From positions 1-64,000 of the forward strand of contig NZ_JABKKJ010000001.1 in assembly GCF_013166515.1 (NCBI RefSeq): a DNA stretch of 64,000 bases, in the 5' to 3' direction. The DNA comes from Xylanibacter caecicola (lineage in GTDB: Bacteria; Bacteroidota; Bacteroidia; Bacteroidales; Bacteroidaceae). Positions 1-8,474 of this stretch are shown here, one piece after another (position 1 is the stretch's first letter; the number at the start of each line of letters is the position of its first letter). Under the pieces are notes generated by a model. It ran no database searches, had not been told where the DNA came from, and saw nothing but the letters and a program-made list of their open reading frames with translations. The translations under genes and the position numbers were made by a program.

Positions 1-405
1 ATCAAATAATGAGGGTTGGGGTTGGTTTTCTTTTCTCGCTGACGGTCTGTGGCGGTTCTGCAACTTGCGGAGTTCCTCCTCTTGGTATTTGCGGACAGCG
101 TTCTGACGTGCCTCCGCCTTTTCCTCTGCCGTGAGTTTCACAACGTGGTTCACAACCACTTGGCAGTCCATCGGTTTGCCCACCTCTATCTCGTTTTCCT
201 CATAGTAGTGGATGGCTTGCCCGAATATCTCTCCGTCCGTGAAACCGTTGCAACCGCTTTTCTGCACATAGTTCAGAATGTGGGTCACGCACTCGTCCAT
301 GTTCTTGGCAGGGTTGCGGTACTTCTTTGCAAATAGCGCATCTTCCTCCGCACGCTGTTCCAAGTACATATATATCGTTCTCTTGAAATGGTCTGTTCCT
401 TTCAT
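1..405 (-). CDS. PcfK-like protein of a conjugative element (3' end outside window)
   Basis: Reading the minus strand from the ATG at 405 gives at least 135 codons with no stop before the window edge. The product starts MKGTDHFKRTI and contains NPAKNMDECVTHILNYVQ and KSGCNGFTDGEIF, sequences I recognise from PcfK-like proteins of Bacteroides conjugative transposons. It ends in a charged stretch (EEKAEARQNAVRKYQEEELR) and a QPSLFD tail, so only the stop codon or a few residues are probably missing. The role of PcfK in transfer is not known to me beyond its association with PcfJ, which is expected further left. It is the third gene of a small minus-strand operon. Confidence 0.8.
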   Translation of the reverse strand, partial: MKGTDHFKRTIYMYLEQRAEEDALFAKKYRNPAKNMDECVTHILNYVQKSGCNGFTDGEIFGQAIHYYEENEIEVGKPMDCQVVVNHVVKLTAEEKAEARQNAVRKYQEEELRKLQNRHRPSARKENQPQPSLFD

Positions 406-418
406 ATCGCTGTCATTT

Positions 419-640
419 TTAGATTATCTGTTTCAGTATCTCTCTCCAATAGGTCGGCTCTACCTCGCTGAGAAGGAAGTCCATGAAATCCCTCCGTGCG
501 TCCTTGTTCAGTTCGTGGTACAATCTTCGGAAAGTTTCAAAATTGCCGTTGATGTACGTTTCCACCATATACACGAAGATGTTGTCCACCTCGTAATATC
601 TGCACTGCTGCGCTGCCGTCTTGCTGTTTCTTTTTGCCAT
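419..640 (-). CDS. Small conserved conjugative-element protein of unknown function (73 aa)
   Basis: I placed the start at the ATG at 640 (MAKRNSKTAAQQCRYYEVDN); longer upstream readings lose protein-like character. The 73-residue product is acidic to neutral, has no membrane segment, and contains YMVETYINGNFETFRRLYHE and DFLLSEVEPTYW, a style typical of small helical proteins from Bacteroides conjugative transposons. It lies 13 nt before the PcfK-like start and 11 nt after the membrane gene, so the three are probably cotranscribed. I cannot assign a function. Confidence 0.7.
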   Translation of the reverse strand: MAKRNSKTAAQQCRYYEVDNIFVYMVETYINGNFETFRRLYHELNKDARRDFMDFLLSEVEPTYWREILKQII

Positions 641-651
641 GTCGGTAAGGG

Positions 652-867
652 TTAAAGGGTGAATAACCAAAGGATGAAGCCAAAGAAGGCAATGGTGGAA
701 AGGATAGCCACGATTACACCTATCGCCACTCGGAACACTCCGTTTACAATCTCTCTGATGATGCCCCAAAGGATGCCGAACACCCCGAAGGCGGTGCGCA
801 TCATCAAGCCGCATATCGCCAACCCGATGTGTTGCGCCATTTGTCTGAAATTTGCCGTTGCCGTCAT
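652..867 (-). CDS. Small hydrophobic membrane protein of the conjugative element (71 aa)
   Basis: The ATG at 867 gives MTATANFRQMAQHIGLAICG, followed by two hydrophobic helices (about residues 15-35 and 45-68, the second through AILSTIAFFGFILWLF). It is the first gene of the minus-strand trio and sits 11 nt upstream of the 73-aa gene. Small two-helix proteins occur at this position in Bacteroides conjugative elements, but I know no function for them. An alternative start is the internal Met of MAQHIG at residue 10. Confidence 0.6.
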   Translation of the reverse strand: MTATANFRQMAQHIGLAICGLMMRTAFGVFGILWGIIREIVNGVFRVAIGVIVAILSTIAFFGFILWLFTL

Positions 868-1530
868 ATCTTCGCTGTTTTTGATTTTTTTGTTTTTAAT
901 GCGGATTCAAGAGCTGAGGGAGTTGAGTTTCAAACTATCTTATCTGCCTCTCGTTTATCCGACATTTTTTTTATGCGTCTTTCTGTCGCATCGGTCGTTT
1001 TCGTTTCGGGTGCTTGAAAAGGTAGGGATTAGGGAATGCAAGGTTTTTCGGTCAAAATACTACCCGCAGGGCTGGAGATTTTTACCGAAAACAGGAGGCT
1101 TGACCTTGCTTTCCCGTCCAATCCCGGAATTACCTTTGCGCCCAGAACGAAAATGACTGACTGATGCGGCTTACTGAAAGGCGCAAAATGGAGGTAAACG
1201 AAAACAGAGGCAGATTGTGTAGAAAAAAACTTCAGGGGAAAATCCGTAAAAAAAAGAATCACCAAAAGGAAAAAGACATCACCGGAAGCGTGAAAAGGGC
1301 AAACCACAACAAAGGAAGTATGATTGTTTCCGATCCGACGGAACTTGTTCAGCCGGGTGGCAACAATCATTCTTCCCGGTTTGTCCGGCTGTGTGTGGGC
1401 GCCTGTTTCATTCATGGGGCAGGCTGACACACTCTGCATTCACTTTCCGCTTCCGGCAAAAGAGACAGCGAAAAAAGAAAAATCATTTGAAAACCCGTAA
1501 AAGCACCTCTTGGCATAGGCGCAAAAGAAA

Positions 1531-1580
1531 GGGGCATTGCTTCATCTGTCTAAACATCGTTTAGGCGTGAGGCAATGCCC
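1531..1580. terminator. Strong hairpin, terminator-like in both directions
   Basis: GGGCATTGC and GCAATGCCC form the outer stem and CTAAAC/GTTTAG (1550-1564) an inner stem. An A-rich flank on the left and TTTTCT on the right would allow termination on either strand. Confidence 0.5.
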
Positions 1581-1594
1581 TTTTCTCCAGCTAT

Positions 1595-1660
1595 GCGGTA
1601 GTCGGCACACGTTTGTTCCAAACTCGTTTTGGGCAATGGTGTGCCGACGGACAATACCGC
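1595..1660. other. Second large hairpin next to the element boundary
   Basis: GTCGGCACAC (1601-1610) pairs perfectly with GTGTGCCGAC (1639-1648), and GCGGTA (1595-1600) pairs with TACCGC (1655-1660) around a 6-nt bulge. The loop contains CCAAA and TTTTGG that could also pair. It could be a structured RNA, a processing site or part of the element's end; nothing in the sequence decides between these. Confidence 0.45.
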
Positions 1661-1980
1661 TTTTACGGAAAATTCTTATGAATGAGGGGATAAAAAACGG
1701 GAGTTTATATCAAAATCTCGAATTAAATAGCTACTTTTGCATACGAAGAGTTCTTTGAAGGTTACGCAACGCGCAGAAGGATAATGCAGTAGATAACTAA
1801 CTAAATCGTAACCTATTACTATCAAGAGCAATTAACCTACGCTCATTTCCAATAAATTACACTCTTTTCGTAACTTCACGTTGCAAAATTACAAAACAAA
1901 ATACAATCCCATTGTATATAAATTACTGAAAAATAATACAAAAACAAACTGTTTCTTTTCTTTTATAAGCCGTATATTAT

Positions 1981-2058
1981 TATCTTTGCATAAGATAAAC
2001 TGTGCCTCGGCAATTACAAACAAGTTTGATTGCGTTCGGCTTATATTATCTTTGCATA
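1981..2058 (+). repeat. 78-nt structured promoter-proximal repeat, copy A
   Basis: The element begins with TATCTTTGCA and ends with TTATCTTTGCATA, so both ends carry a -7 type box. The middle holds GCCTCGGCAAT and ATTGCGTTCGGC around a short hairpin (GCAAT-CAAAC/GTTTG-ATTGC). It aligns without gaps to copies at 21781 and 42431. Its end lies 35 nt upstream of the inositol-phosphate synthase ATG, so the second box (2047-2054) probably drives that gene. Confidence 0.75.
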
Positions 2059-2093
2059 ATACAATATCTGCTTATAAAGGCTGATATACTAAA

Positions 2094-3419
2094 ATGAAAT
2101 TTAAAATGCTGAATATGAAAAATACAAATGTTAAGCCCGCAGAGGGCAAATTAGGCATATTATGCGTCGGGCTTGGAGCTGTCAGCTCGACTTTTATCAC
2201 CGGTGTGCTGATGATACGTAAGGGACTCGGAAAGCCGGTAGGCTCCATAACACAGCTTGCCAAAATACGCGTAGGCAAAGGTGACGATGCCGCATACAAA
2301 AGCATTTCGGAAATAGTTTCGATGCCTTCGCTCGACGATGTGGTGCTCGGGGCATGGGACATAATTCCCGACAATGCCTTTGAAAGCTCTATGAAGGCAG
2401 AGGTATTGAGGGATCGCGACATCTATCCGGTAAAGGAAGAGCTTGAAAAAATAACACCCATGAAAGGTGTATACGATCCTGATTACGTAAAGGCACTCGA
2501 CGGGACATGGACCAAAGACACAAAGGCGACACGCTGGGAACTGACCCGGCAGGTGCGCGAGGACATACAACGGTTCAAACAGGAAAACGGATGCGACCGC
2601 GTGGTAGTGGTATGGGCGGCTTCGACAGAGATTTATATACCGCGCGACAGTGAAGTTCATGACAGCATCGAAACATTCGAGGCGGCAATGAAAGCCGACG
2701 ACCGCAGCCACATATCACCTTCCATGTGCTACGCATACGCGGCAATTGCCGAAGGAGCACCGTTCATAATGGGAGCACCGAACACATGTATCGACATACC
2801 GGCAATGTGGCAGTTCGCCGAGAAAGAAAACGTACCGATTGCAGGAAAGGACTTCAAGACCGGACAGACAATGATGAAGACTGTATTGGCAGCTGCTTTC
2901 CGTACACGCATGCTTGGTGTAAACGGCTGGTTCTCCACCAACATTCTGGGCAACCGCGACGGTCTGGTACTCGACGTACCGGAAAACTTCAAGACAAAAG
3001 AGGTTAGCAAACTGGGCGTGATAGACACCATATTGAAAGGCGACGAGTATCCCGATCTGTACAGCGACATATTCCACAAGGTGCGCATAAACTATTATCC
3101 GCCGCGCAATGACGACAAGGAAGGCTGGGACAACATCGACATATTCGGCTGGATGGGCTATCCCATGCAGATAAAGGTGGACTTTCTGTGCCGCGACTCG
3201 ATACTTGCCGCACCGCTGCTACTCGATCTTGCGCTGTTCGGCGACCTCGCATTGCGTGCCGGAAAAAGCGGAATACAGACGTGGCTGTCGTTCTATCTGA
3301 AGAGTCCGATGCACGATGACGGACATTGTCCGGTGAACGACCTGTTCCAGCAATACACCATACTGAAAAACGCCATACGCGAGATGGGCGGATACGAGGC
3401 GGACGAAGAAATAGACTGA
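2094..3419 (+). CDS. myo-Inositol-1-phosphate synthase (inositol-3-phosphate synthase)
   Basis: This NAD-dependent enzyme converts glucose-6-phosphate to inositol 3-phosphate; in gut Bacteroides it starts inositol phospholipid and sphingolipid synthesis. The 441-residue product has the Rossmann motif CVGLGAVSS (about residues 24-33) and the family signatures WAASTEIYIP, SPSMCYAYAAIAE, GKDFKTGQTMMKT, NGWFSTNILGNRDG and DNIDIFGWMGYPM, and its length is normal for bacterial forms. In-frame ATGs at 2094, 2106 and 2115 all fit; MKNTNVKPAEGKLG from 2115 resembles family N-termini best. The stop overlaps the next ATG by 4 nt. The inositol-lipid genes that adjoin it in some Bacteroides are not next to it here. 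Confidence 0.95.
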   Translation: MKFKMLNMKNTNVKPAEGKLGILCVGLGAVSSTFITGVLMIRKGLGKPVGSITQLAKIRVGKGDDAAYKSISEIVSMPSLDDVVLGAWDIIPDNAFESSMKAEVLRDRDIYPVKEELEKITPMKGVYDPDYVKALDGTWTKDTKATRWELTRQVREDIQRFKQENGCDRVVVVWAASTEIYIPRDSEVHDSIETFEAAMKADDRSHISPSMCYAYAAIAEGAPFIMGAPNTCIDIPAMWQFAEKENVPIAGKDFKTGQTMMKTVLAAAFRTRMLGVNGWFSTNILGNRDGLVLDVPENFKTKEVSKLGVIDTILKGDEYPDLYSDIFHKVRINYYPPRNDDKEGWDNIDIFGWMGYPMQIKVDFLCRDSILAAPLLLDLALFGDLALRAGKSGIQTWLSFYLKSPMHDDGHCPVNDLFQQYTILKNAIREMGGYEADEEID

Positions 3420-4450
3420 TGAGTAAAGACAAAACACGTAAAATACTGCTATCGCTGCCGTTAATACCGGTGGCGATAGCATTTTTTATGCTCGCTGCAA
3501 CACTGTTTCCGTTCTCCGACAACGGAATGACAGGCACGGCAACACTCGTAGAACAAACCTACGGCTACAGTATAGAAGCAGACGGAAAACCGATGGTTTA
3601 TTTCAAGGAAATAGGCGACAGTCTTTCATTCCAAGAAATATTGCCTATGGACAGCGGAAAAGCCGTCACAACAGTGCTCACCGAAGGATGCTGGGTAAAC
3701 GACATGCCGCTTATGCCGTCGTGCCGTGGGCGCATACTCGTGCCCGACTGCAACCCACAAGCTGACAGCATGGTGCTCATAGTGAACAGCCGCATACACG
3801 AGTGTATCAAGAAAGAAACGGAAAGGCAGCACAGGATACTCAGGAGAAAAGCCGACAAGGCGGCAGAACTGGACTATTATCTCGGCACACACAGCGTGCA
3901 GGACGACGGTTTCAACTCAATGGCGGAATATGCCGTGAGGATACAGGCGGAGAAGAAAAAGACCGAAAGACTTATAGCGATACTCGAAAAGGCTCTCGAC
4001 GCCAAACATACGGCAATAAAACGCCATACAACTTACAATCTCATAACTCCCGGAACAGGAAAGAAAACATCAAGAACCGCATGTCTTGAGACCGGTGAAA
4101 AATACACGCATGGCTTCATAACCGTACAGACAAAAGACAGAAAAGTGCCGTCTGATGCCGCGGCAATATATATAAACAGAGTTATAAGACTTCATGCCGC
4201 GACTTGCGACACCGTCTTTGCAGCCGGAATATGTGGCACGGGCACACGCGGTTTTAGCCCAGAGAAGGCAAGGACGATGATTTCGGGAGGACACGCTGCC
4301 GATGCCGGAAAACACAATATGCCTCATCTGCTCGTACCCAACGGCTCTCCGGTATTCAGCAAATACGGATTTTTCCTTGGCATAAGCAAGGATGGACGCA
4401 TATTGGACGTAAAGAAAAAGAAAGACACTGACAACAGCAAAAGACAATGA
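3419..4450 (+). CDS. Membrane-anchored periplasmic or extracellular protein of unknown function
   Basis: The start at 3419 overlaps the previous stop as ATGA, giving 343 residues. An N-terminal hydrophobic segment (about 9-31, LLSLPLIPVAIAFFMLAATL) follows the basic MSKDKTRK, so it is a signal anchor. The middle (about 120-200) is rich in Lys, Arg and Glu with likely coiled coil (KKETERQHRILRRKADKAAE). The C-terminal third is Gly-rich and ends with LVPNGSPVFSKYGFFLGISK. That last stretch faintly recalls the GxSGxP region of chymotrypsin-like proteases, but the nucleophile position would be Asn, so I do not call it a protease. It sits between and overlaps MIPS and the lysozyme gene, implying one transcript. 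Confidence 0.7.
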   Translation: MSKDKTRKILLSLPLIPVAIAFFMLAATLFPFSDNGMTGTATLVEQTYGYSIEADGKPMVYFKEIGDSLSFQEILPMDSGKAVTTVLTEGCWVNDMPLMPSCRGRILVPDCNPQADSMVLIVNSRIHECIKKETERQHRILRRKADKAAELDYYLGTHSVQDDGFNSMAEYAVRIQAEKKKTERLIAILEKALDAKHTAIKRHTTYNLITPGTGKKTSRTACLETGEKYTHGFITVQTKDRKVPSDAAAIYINRVIRLHAATCDTVFAAGICGTGTRGFSPEKARTMISGGHAADAGKHNMPHLLVPNGSPVFSKYGFFLGISKDGRILDVKKKKDTDNSKRQ

Positions 4451-5637
4451 AAGCACTGTCATCGATAATCATCACAATATTTACGGCAATAGCTGTCTGC
4501 TGCACGGGACACGCGGGACATACAGTCACGATTGTCCGCGGCGACACCATATACCGTGGCGACACGCTGAACGGAAAATATCACGGTTTCGGCGTGATGG
4601 AATACAAGAGAAAGACAGTATACAGCGGTGAATGGAAAGGTGGCAAAAGACACGGACACGGAACGGTGACCGACAGCACGGGACGGACGATACAGGGATT
4701 GTGGAACAACGGGAAAATGGTAAGCGGAACGCGCACAGACAGTATCGGGACATACACCGGCGAGTTTGACAGCACCTTCCTTGCAAGCGGTCACGGCATA
4801 ATGGAAGGTCCGAAAGGCAAATACTACAACGGAAACTGGTTGAAAGACAAGCGCAGCGGTTTCGGCATAGGCACGGACAAGACAGGCAGAATAAAAGCCG
4901 GAGAATGGAAAAAAGACACGTACAAGGGCGAACAACTGACCTATACCACAGAACGTATATATGGTATAGACATTTCAAGGCATCAGCACGAAAAAGGCAA
5001 AAAGAAATATCGGATAAACTGGAACGCAATGCGCATAACCCATCTCGGGAGTCTCAGCAAGAAGAGAATAAGCGGAAGAGTGGACTATCCGATATCGTTT
5101 GTATACATTAAGTCGACCGAAGGCACCACCGTTCGCAACAAGTACTACCTGTATGACCATGCACAGGCGCGCCGTCATGGCATACACTGCGGCTCATACC
5201 ACTTCTTCTCGCTCAAAAGCAGTGCCGCAAAACAGGCACGTCACTTTCTCCGCAACTCCCGTTTCGGCAAAGGCGATCTTCCTCCCATGCTCGATGTCGA
5301 ACCCACGGAAAGTCAGATACGGAAAGCCGGAGGCACGGAAGTGATGTTCAGGATGATACGCACATGGATGCAGACGGTAAAAAAGGCGACAGGAAAGCGC
5401 CCCATACTTTACGTAAGCCAGCAGTTTGTAAACAAGTATCTGCCTCTTGCATCCGACATAAAAAATGACTATCCGATATGGATAGCACGATACGGAGAAT
5501 ACAAACCCGACGTGAAACTGATATTTTGGCAGCTCAGTCCGGACGGCAGGGTAAAAGGTATTCACGGAGATGTAGACATAAACGTATTCAACGGATACAA
5601 AGACAAGTTTAATCAATTTATAATTTATAATTCATAA
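4447..5637 (+). CDS. Secreted MORN-repeat GH25 lysozyme
   Basis: A signal peptide (about 1-22) is followed by roughly five MORN-type repeats (about 38-160, e.g. YHGFGVMEYK, GEWKGGKRHGHGTV, GNWLKDKRSGFGIG). A glycoside hydrolase 25 domain runs from about residue 170: IYGIDISRHQ carries the first conserved Asp, MLDVEPTE (about 283) the catalytic DxE pair, and DVDINVFNG (about 375) a conserved Asp near the end. GH25 enzymes hydrolyse the MurNAc-GlcNAc bond of peptidoglycan. The start overlaps the upstream stop by 4 nt. The last residues (FIIYNS) are encoded by the left arm of the inverted repeat that follows, so the natural C-terminus may have been replaced by repeat sequence. Confidence 0.88.
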   Translation: MKALSSIIITIFTAIAVCCTGHAGHTVTIVRGDTIYRGDTLNGKYHGFGVMEYKRKTVYSGEWKGGKRHGHGTVTDSTGRTIQGLWNNGKMVSGTRTDSIGTYTGEFDSTFLASGHGIMEGPKGKYYNGNWLKDKRSGFGIGTDKTGRIKAGEWKKDTYKGEQLTYTTERIYGIDISRHQHEKGKKKYRINWNAMRITHLGSLSKKRISGRVDYPISFVYIKSTEGTTVRNKYYLYDHAQARRHGIHCGSYHFFSLKSSAAKQARHFLRNSRFGKGDLPPMLDVEPTESQIRKAGGTEVMFRMIRTWMQTVKKATGKRPILYVSQQFVNKYLPLASDIKNDYPIWIARYGEYKPDVKLIFWQLSPDGRVKGIHGDVDINVFNGYKDKFNQFIIYNS

Positions 5638-5696
5638 TTTGTAATTAGGTGCTATGACATCTACGTCATTATAAATTATGAATTATAAATTATAAA
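5618..5696. terminator. AT-rich inverted repeat between convergent genes
   Basis: TTTATAATTTATAATTCATAATTT (5618 onward, given here only as the arm) pairs with its complement ending at about 5696, with an inner ATGAC/GTCAT hairpin at 5654-5669. It separates the lysozyme gene from mutS and probably ends transcription from both sides. The left arm encodes the last lysozyme residues and its stop. Confidence 0.6.
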
Positions 5697-5699
5697 ATA

Positions 5700-8327
5700 T
5701 CAACTGTTGTTTACTATTTTCTTAATCTCATTCAACTTGTTCAGCGCTTCAACCGGAGTAAGGTTATTTATGTCCAGACCGAGTATCTCGTCGCGCACCT
5801 GACAAAGCACCGGATCGTCAAGCTGGAAAAAGTTCAATTGAGTGTCTTCGCTGCCCTTCTTTAAGTTCTCCACGGCAGGACGGTCTACCCTACCACCACC
5901 GGCATTCTCATTTTCAAGCTGCTTCAATATGCTGTTAGCACGGTTTACGATGCTTTTCGGCATTCCGGCTATCTGTGCCACATGAATACCGAACGAGTGT
6001 TCGGAACCGCCACGCTCCAGCTTACGCACAAAAACAACCTTGTTGCCAACCTCTTTCACCGATACATTGTAATTTTTTATCCGTCCGAAATTCTTCTCCA
6101 TCTCGTTCAGCTCGTGATAGTGGGTGGCAAACAGTGTGCGGGCATGCGCCTTAGGATTTTCGTGCAAATATTCTACTATAGCCCAGGCAATGGATATGCC
6201 GTCATAAGTGGACGTACCCCTGCCGAGTTCATCGAAAAGTACAAGACTGCGTTCGGTAACATTGTTGAGGATATTCGCTGCCTCGGTCATCTCCACCATG
6301 AACGTAGACTCGCCCAAGGAAATGTTGTCCGATGCACCTACACGCGTGAATATCTTGTCCACCATACCCACATGGGCACTGTCGGCAGGTACGAAACAGC
6401 CTATCTGTGCAAGCAGCACGATAAGTGCCGTCTGGCGCAGAAGAGCCGATTTACCAGCCATATTAGGACCCGTTATTATCATTATCTGCTGCTCCACGGT
6501 GTCTATATATATGTCGTTGGGCACATATTCCTCGCCCATGGGCAGCTGTGTCTCTATCACCGGATGTCTGCCGCCTTTGATGTCCAATGCGGTATCCGTG
6601 CCGCTTATCACCGGACGCACATAAGAATGTTCTACGGCTGTTTTGGCAAAAGACATAAGACAGTCGAGACGGGCTATCACAGAGGCATTTTCCTGTATCT
6701 CGTGCAAATACACCTGCATGTCCGTAACAAAATCGTTGAACAGCCTTGTCTCTATTTGCAATATGCGGTCTTCGGCACCGAGAATTTTCTCTTCATACTC
6801 TTTAAGCTCCTGCGTGATATACCGCTCGGCATTGGCAAGCGTCTGTTTTCGCACCCATTCATCCGGAACCTTGTCCTTATATATGTTTCGCACCTCAAGA
6901 TAATAGCCGAAAACGTTGTTGTATCCTATCTTGAGACTTGCTATACCGGTCTGCTCTATCTCGCGCTCCTGTATTTTCAGAAGATAGTCCTTGCCGCTGT
7001 AGGCAATGTTGCGAAGCTCGTCAAGCTCGCTGTTCACGCCGCTTCTTATCACATGCCCCTTGCTCACGAGCATCGGCGGGTCGTTTTCTATCTCACGGGA
7101 TATACGGTCGCGAAGTTCGGCACACAAACCTATCTTCATACCCATGTCGTGCAGGACAGCATAACCGGCTTCCATACATGCGTTCTTTATAGGTTCTATC
7201 GCCCGCAACGACACCATAAGCTGTACAACATCGCGCGGTGACACACGGTGTGACGCAACTTTTGAAACGATGCGTTCAAGGTCGCCTATCTTGCCAAGAT
7301 GCTCGTCTACAAGTTCTCTGAAATTCGTGTTGCGGAAAAAATATTCCACCACATCGAGCCTGTCGTTTATTATTTTCTCGTCTTTTATAGGAAATACCAT
7401 CCACCGCTTCAACAGCCGGGCACCCATAGGCGACACCGTGCGGTCTATAACGTCGAGCAGCGATGTACCGCCATCCTGCATGGAATAAAGCAACTCGAGC
7501 GAATGTATGGTAAACTTGTCAAGCCTTACATACCGCTCTTCCTCTATGCGCGAGAGCGATGTTATATGTCCTATCTGTGTATGGAGAGTCAGTTCGAGAT
7601 ACTGCAATATTGCTCCGGCTGCCGTGATGCCGCTATGAAGATGATCCACACCGAAACCCTTGAGGTTTTTCACACCGAAATGACGAAGTAGTTTTCGGCG
7701 TGCCGTCTGCTCCGTAAACGCCCACTCTTCCATTTCAAAGGTAAAGAACCGCGTGCCGAAAAATCGACAGAAGTCGTTGCGCCTGCCTCTTTCAAAAAGC
7801 ACTTCCTTGGGCGAAAAGTTAGTAAGAAGTTTTTCTATATAGTCGTACGAACCTTCGTCGGTAATGAACTCACCGGTAGAAATATCGAGAAAAGACACCC
7901 CACACGAACCTTTGCCAAAGTGTATGGCTGCAAGAAAGTTGTTTTCCTTATAGTTCAGCACATTGTCGCTTATGGCAACACCCGGTGTGACAAGTTCGGT
8001 TATTCCCCTTTTTACAAGCTTTTTTGTAAGTTTCGGGTCTTCCAACTGATCGCACACAGCCACCCTCCTGCCTGCTCTAACAAGTTTTGGCAGATAGGTA
8101 TCAAGGGCATGATGCGGAAACCCCGCCATTTCGGTGGTTTTCTTTCCCGCGGTATTATTTCGTCTCGTAAGTGTTATGCCGAGTATTCGACTTGCGTCTA
8201 CGGCATCCTCACAATAAGTTTCATAGAAGTCACCGCAACGGAACAGCAGTATCGCATCAGGGTGTTCAGCCTTGAACGAGAAAAACTGCTGCATCATCGG
8301 TGTCAGTCCTTTTTCTTTGGCAGCCAT
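5700..8327 (-). CDS. mutS: DNA mismatch repair protein MutS
   Basis: The 875-residue product has all MutS parts: the mismatch-contacting FxE region ([10 protein letters not shown], about residues 29-38), the connector and lever domains, and the ABC ATPase domain with Walker [14 protein letters not shown] (about 617), STFMVEM and Walker [13 protein letters not shown] (about 700), then a C-terminal tail. MutS binds mispaired bases and recruits MutL. Length and motifs are normal. A good promoter lies upstream on the minus strand: TTTG (8416-8413), 19 nt, TAACTTTG (8393-8386). It diverges from nadA across the candidate origin. Confidence 0.98.
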   Translation of the reverse strand: MAAKEKGLTPMMQQFFSFKAEHPDAILLFRCGDFYETYCEDAVDASRILGITLTRRNNTAGKKTTEMAGFPHHALDTYLPKLVRAGRRVAVCDQLEDPKLTKKLVKRGITELVTPGVAISDNVLNYKENNFLAAIHFGKGSCGVSFLDISTGEFITDEGSYDYIEKLLTNFSPKEVLFERGRRNDFCRFFGTRFFTFEMEEWAFTEQTARRKLLRHFGVKNLKGFGVDHLHSGITAAGAILQYLELTLHTQIGHITSLSRIEEERYVRLDKFTIHSLELLYSMQDGGTSLLDVIDRTVSPMGARLLKRWMVFPIKDEKIINDRLDVVEYFFRNTNFRELVDEHLGKIGDLERIVSKVASHRVSPRDVVQLMVSLRAIEPIKNACMEAGYAVLHDMGMKIGLCAELRDRISREIENDPPMLVSKGHVIRSGVNSELDELRNIAYSGKDYLLKIQEREIEQTGIASLKIGYNNVFGYYLEVRNIYKDKVPDEWVRKQTLANAERYITQELKEYEEKILGAEDRILQIETRLFNDFVTDMQVYLHEIQENASVIARLDCLMSFAKTAVEHSYVRPVISGTDTALDIKGGRHPVIETQLPMGEEYVPNDIYIDTVEQQIMIITGPNMAGKSALLRQTALIVLLAQIGCFVPADSAHVGMVDKIFTRVGASDNISLGESTFMVEMTEAANILNNVTERSLVLFDELGRGTSTYDGISIAWAIVEYLHENPKAHARTLFATHYHELNEMEKNFGRIKNYNVSVKEVGNKVVFVRKLERGGSEHSFGIHVAQIAGMPKSIVNRANSILKQLENENAGGGRVDRPAVENLKKGSEDTQLNFFQLDDPVLCQVRDEILGLDINNLTPVEALNKLNEIKKIVNNS

Positions 8328-8385
8328 ATATAAATAGGTGTCTTTAAGTACTTTTCATACCCTGAAAACGGGCTAAGTCAACATG

Positions 8386-8416
8386 CAAAGTTAACTTTTT
8401 TCCCTGAAAAGGCAAA
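8386..8416 (-). promoter_or_regulatory. mutS promoter (-33/-7)
   Basis: On the minus strand TTTG at 8416-8413 and TAACTTTG at 8393-8386 are separated by exactly 19 nt, the Bacteroidetes sigma-ABfr arrangement. The -7 box is about 60 nt upstream of the mutS ATG. Confidence 0.7.
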
Positions 8417-8474
8417 ACTTTTGATTTTAAAAAGGAGATAAAGGAAAGATATAGGAGGATATAAAAAGAAAATA

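Larger units (their letters stand above)
1..1740. mobile_element. Edge of a Bacteroides-type integrative conjugative element (partial)
   Basis: The first 867 bases carry three small minus-strand genes of the kind found at the end of CTnDOT-like conjugative transposons, including a PcfK-like gene running off the left edge. The chromosome-like gene order starts at about 2094, so the junction should lie between 868 and 2093. A possible attachment-like sequence CTACTTTTGC sits at 1731-1740, one base different from the GTAnnTTTGC core I recall for CTnDOT. This motif resembles a -7 promoter box, and TTACCTTTGC near 1131 fits almost as well, so the exact boundary is uncertain. No integrase or tra gene is inside the window. 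Confidence 0.5.
868..2093. other. Gene-poor junction region: hairpins and a structured promoter element
   Basis: I see no convincing gene here. Open frames at 1029-1439 (minus) and 1164-1427 (plus) overlap each other and look like chance. The stretch holds two strong hairpins (1531-1580 and 1595-1660), an AT-rich segment (about 1780-1980), an inverted heptamer GGTTACG near 1758 and CGTAACC near 1806, and the 78-nt repeat ahead of the inositol-phosphate synthase gene at 1981-2058. The transition from the conjugative element to chromosome must be in this region. Confidence 0.6.

Noticed and set aside
1131-1140. TTACCTTTGC as an attachment site of the conjugative element
   Set aside because: It matches the recalled core as well as 1731-1740 does, but both equal a common promoter -7 box, so neither can be chosen from sequence alone.
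1029-1439. Minus-strand open frame upstream of the conjugative-element genes
   Set aside because: No recognisable protein features, overlaps a plus-strand frame (1164-1427) of equal quality, and has no clear ribosome binding site; both look like chance.
5982-7241. 419-codon open frame opposite mutS
   Set aside because: Antisense to an intact mutS, without domain features or a promoter; a shadow of codon bias.
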